Shown here in pieces: positions 60,174-64,000 of a DNA stretch of 64,000 nucleotides. The stretch spans positions 1 through 64,000 of the forward strand of contig NZ_CANLNB010000006.1 in assembly GCF_947492455.1 (NCBI RefSeq), read 5' to 3'. The stretch is from an uncultured Aliiroseovarius sp. (GTDB lineage: Bacteria > Pseudomonadota > Alphaproteobacteria > Rhodobacterales > Rhodobacteraceae). The notes under the pieces were generated by a model. That model was not told the origin of the DNA and did no database searches. It worked only from the letters and a program-made list of their open reading frames with translations. A program made the translations under genes and the position numbers. Position 1 is the stretch's first letter. Every line of letters begins with the position of its first letter.

Positions 60174-62804
60174 ATGCTTCAAATCGCAACTTGGAAACGT
60201 CTTGTGATCTGGGGGCTGGTGCTCCTTGGCCTGTATTTCGCGTCGCCGAACGGGTTCTATGACCGCGTCGAGACGCATAATGATGCGGTGGCCACGATCG
60301 AAGCCACCGGCACCACGGCTGAGCTTGAGGCAGATCGGTCCGCATGGCCCGATTGGGCGCCGAATGCGCTGGTCAATCTGGGGCTCGACCTGCGTGGCGG
60401 TGCGCATTTGCTGGCCGAGGTTCAGGTCGCGGATGTCTATGAGGCGCGGATGGATGGCTATTGGCCGGAGATCCGCAACGCGCTGCGGGACGAGCGCGCC
60501 ACCATCGGCACCATTCGCCGTCAGGACAGCGACCCGTCTGAACTGCGTGTGAAAATTTCGAAGCCCGAGGCTCTGCCACAAGCGATTGAAATCGTACGTG
60601 GTTTGGCGCAGCCGGTGGTTAGCCTGTCGGGTGTCGGTTCGACCGATATCGAGGTGAACGCGGGCCGCGAAGGCGAGTTCGTCGTCACCCTGTCCGAGGC
60701 CGAACGCGTTGCCACGGATGACCGCACCATCCAGCAATCGCTTGAAATCATTCGCCGCCGCGTGGACGAGGTTGGCACCCGCGAACCCACCATTCAGCGT
60801 CAGGGCGATACACGCATTCTGATTCAGGTGCCGGGCATCGGTTCGGCGTCCGAGCTGAAAGAGATTATCGGTAAAACCGCGAAGCTGACCTTCCACCCGG
60901 TTGTCACGCGCACCACCGACGACACCACCACGCCCGGTCCGCGCAATGTTCTGTACCCGTCGATTGACGAAGAGGGCATCTTCTATGTGCTGGAACAGAC
61001 CCCGGTTGTCACCGGCGAGCAGTTGAACGACGCACAGCCCGCTTTCGACCAGAACGGCCAGCCCGCAGTGAACTTCCGCTTCAATGTTTCGGGCGCGCGT
61101 CTGTTCTGTGACTATACCGGCGCCAATGTGGGTGCGCCCTTTGCGATTGTGCTGGATGAAGAGGTCATCTCGGCCCCGCGGATCAACGAACAGATCTGCG
61201 GCGGCTCTGGCATCATCACCGGCAACTTCTCGATCGAAGAATCGACCAATCTGGCTGTGCTGCTGCGTGCCGGTGCTCTGCCGGCCGAGTTGACCTATGT
61301 TGAAGAACGCACCATTGGTCCGGAACTGGGGCAGGACAGTATTGATGCGGGCAAGATCGCGTCGCTTGTCGCTTTCGCCGCCGTGCTGATTTTCATGGTG
61401 GCCTCGTATGGTTGGTTTGGCGTGATCGCCAATGTCGCGCTGATCCTGAACGTGGGCATGATCTTCGGCCTTCTGTCGATGATCGGCGCCACGCTGACCC
61501 TGCCGGGCATCGCGGGCATCGTGCTGACCATCGGTATGGCGGTGGACGCCAACGTGCTGGTCTTTGAACGCATTCGCGAAGAGCTGAAAGCCGGTCGCGG
61601 CCCCGCCCGGGCCATCGAGCTTGGCTATGAAAAAGCCCTTTCCGCCATTCTGGACGCCAACATCACCACCTTCATCACCGCTGTGATCCTGTTCATTATG
61701 GGCTCGGGTCCGGTGCGCGGCTTCTCGGTCACGCTGGGGCTGGGGATCATCACCTCGGTCTTTACCGCGATCTTCCTGACGCGCCTGATGGTCGTCATGT
61801 GGTTCGAACGTAAACGCCCCCGCACCTTCGAGATCAAAGGCATCCGCCTTGCCCCGCAGGGTCGCGTGTTTGATTTCTTCAAACGCTCGATTGCGACATT
61901 GGGCGCTTCGGGGTTGGCCATGGTCGCCTCAGTCGTGCTGTTCCTTGTGATCGGCCTGAACTTCGGCATCGACTTCCGTGGCGGCACGACGATCCGCACC
62001 GAAAGCACGCAGGCCGTGGATGTAGGCGCATACCGTGACGCGCTGACGCCGCTGGCGCTTGGCGATATCTCGATTGTTCAGGTGAACGACGTGAACTTCC
62101 GCGCCGACCAGCATGTCAGCCAGATCCGCATCGAAGCCCAAGAGGGACAAGAGGCGATCACACCGGAAACCATGACCCTGATCGAACAAGCGCTGGCCAA
62201 TGTCGATCCCGCCATCACCTTCCCCAGCGTGGAAAGCGTGGGGCCGAAAGTCTCGGGCGAGCTGGTGACCACGGCTGTTCTGGCTGTTGTCGCCGCGATT
62301 GCCGCCGTTCTGGTCTATATCTGGCTACGTTTCGAATGGCAGTTCTCGCTTGGGGCGGTGGCCGCGCTTGTGCACGACGTGGTGCTGACCATCGGGATTT
62401 TCAGCCTGCTGGGCATCAAGTTCGACCTCGCCATCATCGCAGCGCTTCTGACCATCGTGGGCTATTCGCTGAACGACACCGTGGTCGTCTTCGACCGCGT
62501 GCGCGAGAACCTGCGCCGCTACAAGAAGATGGACCTGAAAGAGGTTCTGAACCTGTCGATCAACGAAACGCTGGCGCGTACCATGATGACCTCGGTTACC
62601 ACGCTGCTGGCGCTGATCGCGCTGTATGTGCTGGGTGGAGACGTTATCCGCGGCTTCGTCTTCGCGATGATCTGGGGCGTGATCGTGGGGACGTATTCGT
62701 CGATCTTCGTGGCTTCGGCCATCCTGCTGCGCCTTGGCGTGAAGCGGGATTGGTCCAAGCCCGATGCCACCGCGGGCAACCAGTTTGCCAACGTAGATGC
62801 ATGA
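60174..62804 (+). CDS. secDF: Fused protein-export protein SecDF
   Basis: 876 residues combining SecD (about 1-555) and SecF (about 570-876), the natural fusion found in Rhodobacterales and some other bacteria. SecD signature [11 protein letters not shown]; the large periplasmic P1 region lies between helices 1 and 2; the RND-like helix block is [23 protein letters not shown]. SecF signature [16 protein letters not shown] and [20 protein letters not shown]. It uses the proton gradient to pull proteins through SecYEG. Its last codons overlap the next gene by 8 bp. Confidence 0.96.
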   Translation: MLQIATWKRLVIWGLVLLGLYFASPNGFYDRVETHNDAVATIEATGTTAELEADRSAWPDWAPNALVNLGLDLRGGAHLLAEVQVADVYEARMDGYWPEIRNALRDERATIGTIRRQDSDPSELRVKISKPEALPQAIEIVRGLAQPVVSLSGVGSTDIEVNAGREGEFVVTLSEAERVATDDRTIQQSLEIIRRRVDEVGTREPTIQRQGDTRILIQVPGIGSASELKEIIGKTAKLTFHPVVTRTTDDTTTPGPRNVLYPSIDEEGIFYVLEQTPVVTGEQLNDAQPAFDQNGQPAVNFRFNVSGARLFCDYTGANVGAPFAIVLDEEVISAPRINEQICGGSGIITGNFSIEESTNLAVLLRAGALPAELTYVEERTIGPELGQDSIDAGKIASLVAFAAVLIFMVASYGWFGVIANVALILNVGMIFGLLSMIGATLTLPGIAGIVLTIGMAVDANVLVFERIREELKAGRGPARAIELGYEKALSAILDANITTFITAVILFIMGSGPVRGFSVTLGLGIITSVFTAIFLTRLMVVMWFERKRPRTFEIKGIRLAPQGRVFDFFKRSIATLGASGLAMVASVVLFLVIGLNFGIDFRGGTTIRTESTQAVDVGAYRDALTPLALGDISIVQVNDVNFRADQHVSQIRIEAQEGQEAITPETMTLIEQALANVDPAITFPSVESVGPKVSGELVTTAVLAVVAAIAAVLVYIWLRFEWQFSLGAVAALVHDVVLTIGIFSLLGIKFDLAIIAALLTIVGYSLNDTVVVFDRVRENLRRYKKMDLKEVLNLSINETLARTMMTSVTTLLALIALYVLGGDVIRGFVFAMIWGVIVGTYSSIFVASAILLRLGVKRDWSKPDATAGNQFANVDA

Positions 62805-63552
62805 TCTGCTGACCCAAGCTCTGGCCTTGCCGGGGCTTGGTTGGCTTCTTGCCATTGCCTTTACAGCCGGGCTTGTGCGCGGCTTTGCAGGCTTTGGTAC
62901 AGCCTTGATTTTCTTGCCAGTTGCGGCCCAGATCGTTGATCCGGTCTGGGCCATTGCCATTTTGATCGTGATGGATCTGGCCGGGCCTGCGCCCGCGATC
63001 CCGCGCGCACTAAAAGACGGCCACCCGCGCGATCTGGTGCGCCTGACACTGAGCATGGCGCTGACCTTACCGCTGGGCTTGGCGGCTTTGTTCATCGTAG
63101 ACCCCATCGTGTTCAAGCTGGCCGTGTCCTTGGTCAGCCTTGCGATGCTCGCCGCGCTGGTTAGCGGGTGGCGTTATCAAGGGCAAATGACCGCGAAAAT
63201 GGTCTGGGCCACCGGCGGTGCGTCGGGCCTGTTGGGCGGCGCTGCGGGCATCCCCGGACCGCCGGTTATCCTGCTCTACATGGCGTCCCCCCATAACCCC
63301 CGCGTAATTCGCGCCAACATCACGGCGTTTCTGTTCCTCTATGATGTGCTGATGTTGGGCGTGTTCATGAGCTTGGGGAAACTGCTGGGCATGCCGCTGG
63401 CCTTGGGGCTAATCGCGATGCTGCCCAATCTGGCGGGCAATCTGCTGGGCGGGTGGATTTTCAATCCCGCACACGAAAAGCTATATCGTCGCGTCGCCTA
63501 TGCAATCATTGCAGGATCGGCCCTGTCGGGGCTATACGCTGCCCTAGGTTAA
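62797..63552 (+). CDS. TSUP-family (TauE/SafE) sulfite/sulfonate-type permease
   Basis: 251 residues with about eight helices in the TauE/SafE (DUF81) pattern: GLVRGFAGFGTALIFLPVAA near the start, and GLLGGAAGIPGPPVILLYMA in the second half. Members export sulfite, sulfoacetate or other organosulfur anions, or transport unknown anions. It overlaps secDF and is followed at 10 bp by the Mth938-like gene. Confidence 0.9.
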   Translation: MHDLLTQALALPGLGWLLAIAFTAGLVRGFAGFGTALIFLPVAAQIVDPVWAIAILIVMDLAGPAPAIPRALKDGHPRDLVRLTLSMALTLPLGLAALFIVDPIVFKLAVSLVSLAMLAALVSGWRYQGQMTAKMVWATGGASGLLGGAAGIPGPPVILLYMASPHNPRVIRANITAFLFLYDVLMLGVFMSLGKLLGMPLALGLIAMLPNLAGNLLGGWIFNPAHEKLYRRVAYAIIAGSALSGLYAALG

Positions 63553-63562
63553 GGAGATCCCG

Positions 63563-63916
63563 ATGCAGTTTCACGAAGTCCGATATGACAGCGCGCAACC
63601 GGTCGACAGCTATGGCCCCGGCTTTTTCCGTGTCGCGGGCGAGGTGATCGAAGGCCCGGTGCTGGTCACGGCGGAAACCGCTACCGGCTGGGGCGGGCTT
63701 GAGGACATCGCGACCCTGACCGCCCTGAAAGGCCAGATCGACGTTCTGTTTCTGGGCATGGGAGCCGAGATCGCACATCCCCCCGCACCCTTGCGCGACG
63801 CGCTCGAGGACGCCGGGATCGGGATCGAGATGATGGCATCCGCGCAGGCCTGCCGCACCTATAACGTCCTGATCGCCGAGGGCCGCCGCATTGCGCTGGC
63901 CGCCCTTCCGGTCTAA
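63563..63916 (+). CDS. Mth938-like domain protein (DUF498/NDUFAF3-like)
   Basis: 117 residues. The Mth938 fold is recognisable in GPGFFRVAGEVIEGPVLVTA, DVLFLGMGAEI and MASAQACRTYNVLIAEGRRI. Mitochondrial relatives (NDUFAF3) assist complex I assembly; the bacterial protein's role is unproven. Encoded between secDF/TSUP and ccmA, a conserved neighbourhood in Rhodobacterales. Confidence 0.9.
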   Translation: MQFHEVRYDSAQPVDSYGPGFFRVAGEVIEGPVLVTAETATGWGGLEDIATLTALKGQIDVLFLGMGAEIAHPPAPLRDALEDAGIGIEMMASAQACRTYNVLIAEGRRIALAALPV

Positions 63917-63926
63917 GGCTGTCTGC

Positions 63927-64000
63927 ATGGAACTTCGGGTCGAAAATCTGACCGTGGCACGCGGAGGCGTGCCGGTGCTGGAGGGGTTGGACTTCACCCT
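63927..64000 (+). CDS. ccmA: Start of CcmA, heme exporter ATPase (partial)
   Basis: Only the first ~24 codons are in the window (MELRVENLTVARGGVPVLEG). This matches the N-terminal strand of an ABC ATPase, and the position after secDF and the Mth938-like gene is where cytochrome c maturation gene ccmA occurs in related bacteria. Identification rests partly on context. Confidence 0.75.
   Translation, partial: MELRVENLTVARGGVPVLEGLDFT

Overview
The window comes from an alphaproteobacterium of the order Rhodobacterales, most likely a marine roseobacter-type organism. The reasons are the aa3 oxidase cluster ctaC-ctaB-small ORF-ctaG-coxC-SURF1 followed by thrC and an M16 protease, the fused secDF, the long AK-rich tail on TatB, an EI-Ntr PtsP with a GAF domain, a quaternary-amine ABC transporter, and a cupin of the dimethylsulfoniopropionate (DMSP) lyase family. 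Most of the sequence is GC-rich core genome. This is a family-level reading of translated sequence; no database search was possible.

Layout. 1-6.9 kb: tRNA-Gly(GCC), a small Cys/His protein, and pyruvate carboxylase, dprA and tldD on the minus strand. 7.1-16.1 kb: the cytochrome aa3 oxidase assembly operon running into thrC, an M16 protease, a GNAT acetyltransferase and an FAD-linked 2-hydroxyacid dehydrogenase. 16.2-24.5 kb: an mtnP-DUF418-apt salvage operon, a SulP transporter, a flavin reductase, small genes and ptsP. 24.5-44.6 kb: an accessory-looking stretch between ptsP and lysC. It holds cysK, a DMT exporter, an FAD oxidoreductase, a TetR-controlled divergent pair with two visible operators, a homocysteine methyltransferase-like gene, a low-GC transposase-like gene preceded by a G10 tract, a betaine/choline-type ABC transporter, and a tightly coupled catabolic operon with a divergent LysR regulator (acyl-CoA ligase, DMSP-lyase-like cupin, hydratase/3-hydroxyacyl-CoA dehydrogenase, thiolase). 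44.6-52.9 kb: lysC, an SDR, GNAT, DUF1178, NUDIX, metG, an Hsp70-like protein and an MFS transporter, all on the minus strand. 53-64 kb: an orphan iron-type ABC ATPase, tatABC, DUF815, DUF2235, serS, yajC, secDF, a TSUP permease, an Mth938-like protein and the start of ccmA.

How the genes work together. The cta genes build cytochrome oxidase: CtaB makes heme O, CtaG delivers Cu(B), SURF1 helps heme insertion, and CtaC and CoxC are structural. MtnP releases adenine that Apt salvages to AMP. TatABC, YajC and SecDF are protein export machinery. The most interesting candidate system is 34.4-44.3 kb. An onium-compound importer sits beside a CoA-dependent degradation operon that includes a cupin with the complete metal-site and tyrosine signature of DMSP lyases. 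The substrate cannot be read from sequence: carnitine/crotonobetaine, another betaine, or a DMSP-like sulfonium are all possible.

No CRISPR array, rRNA, prophage or complete insertion sequence with recognisable ends was seen.
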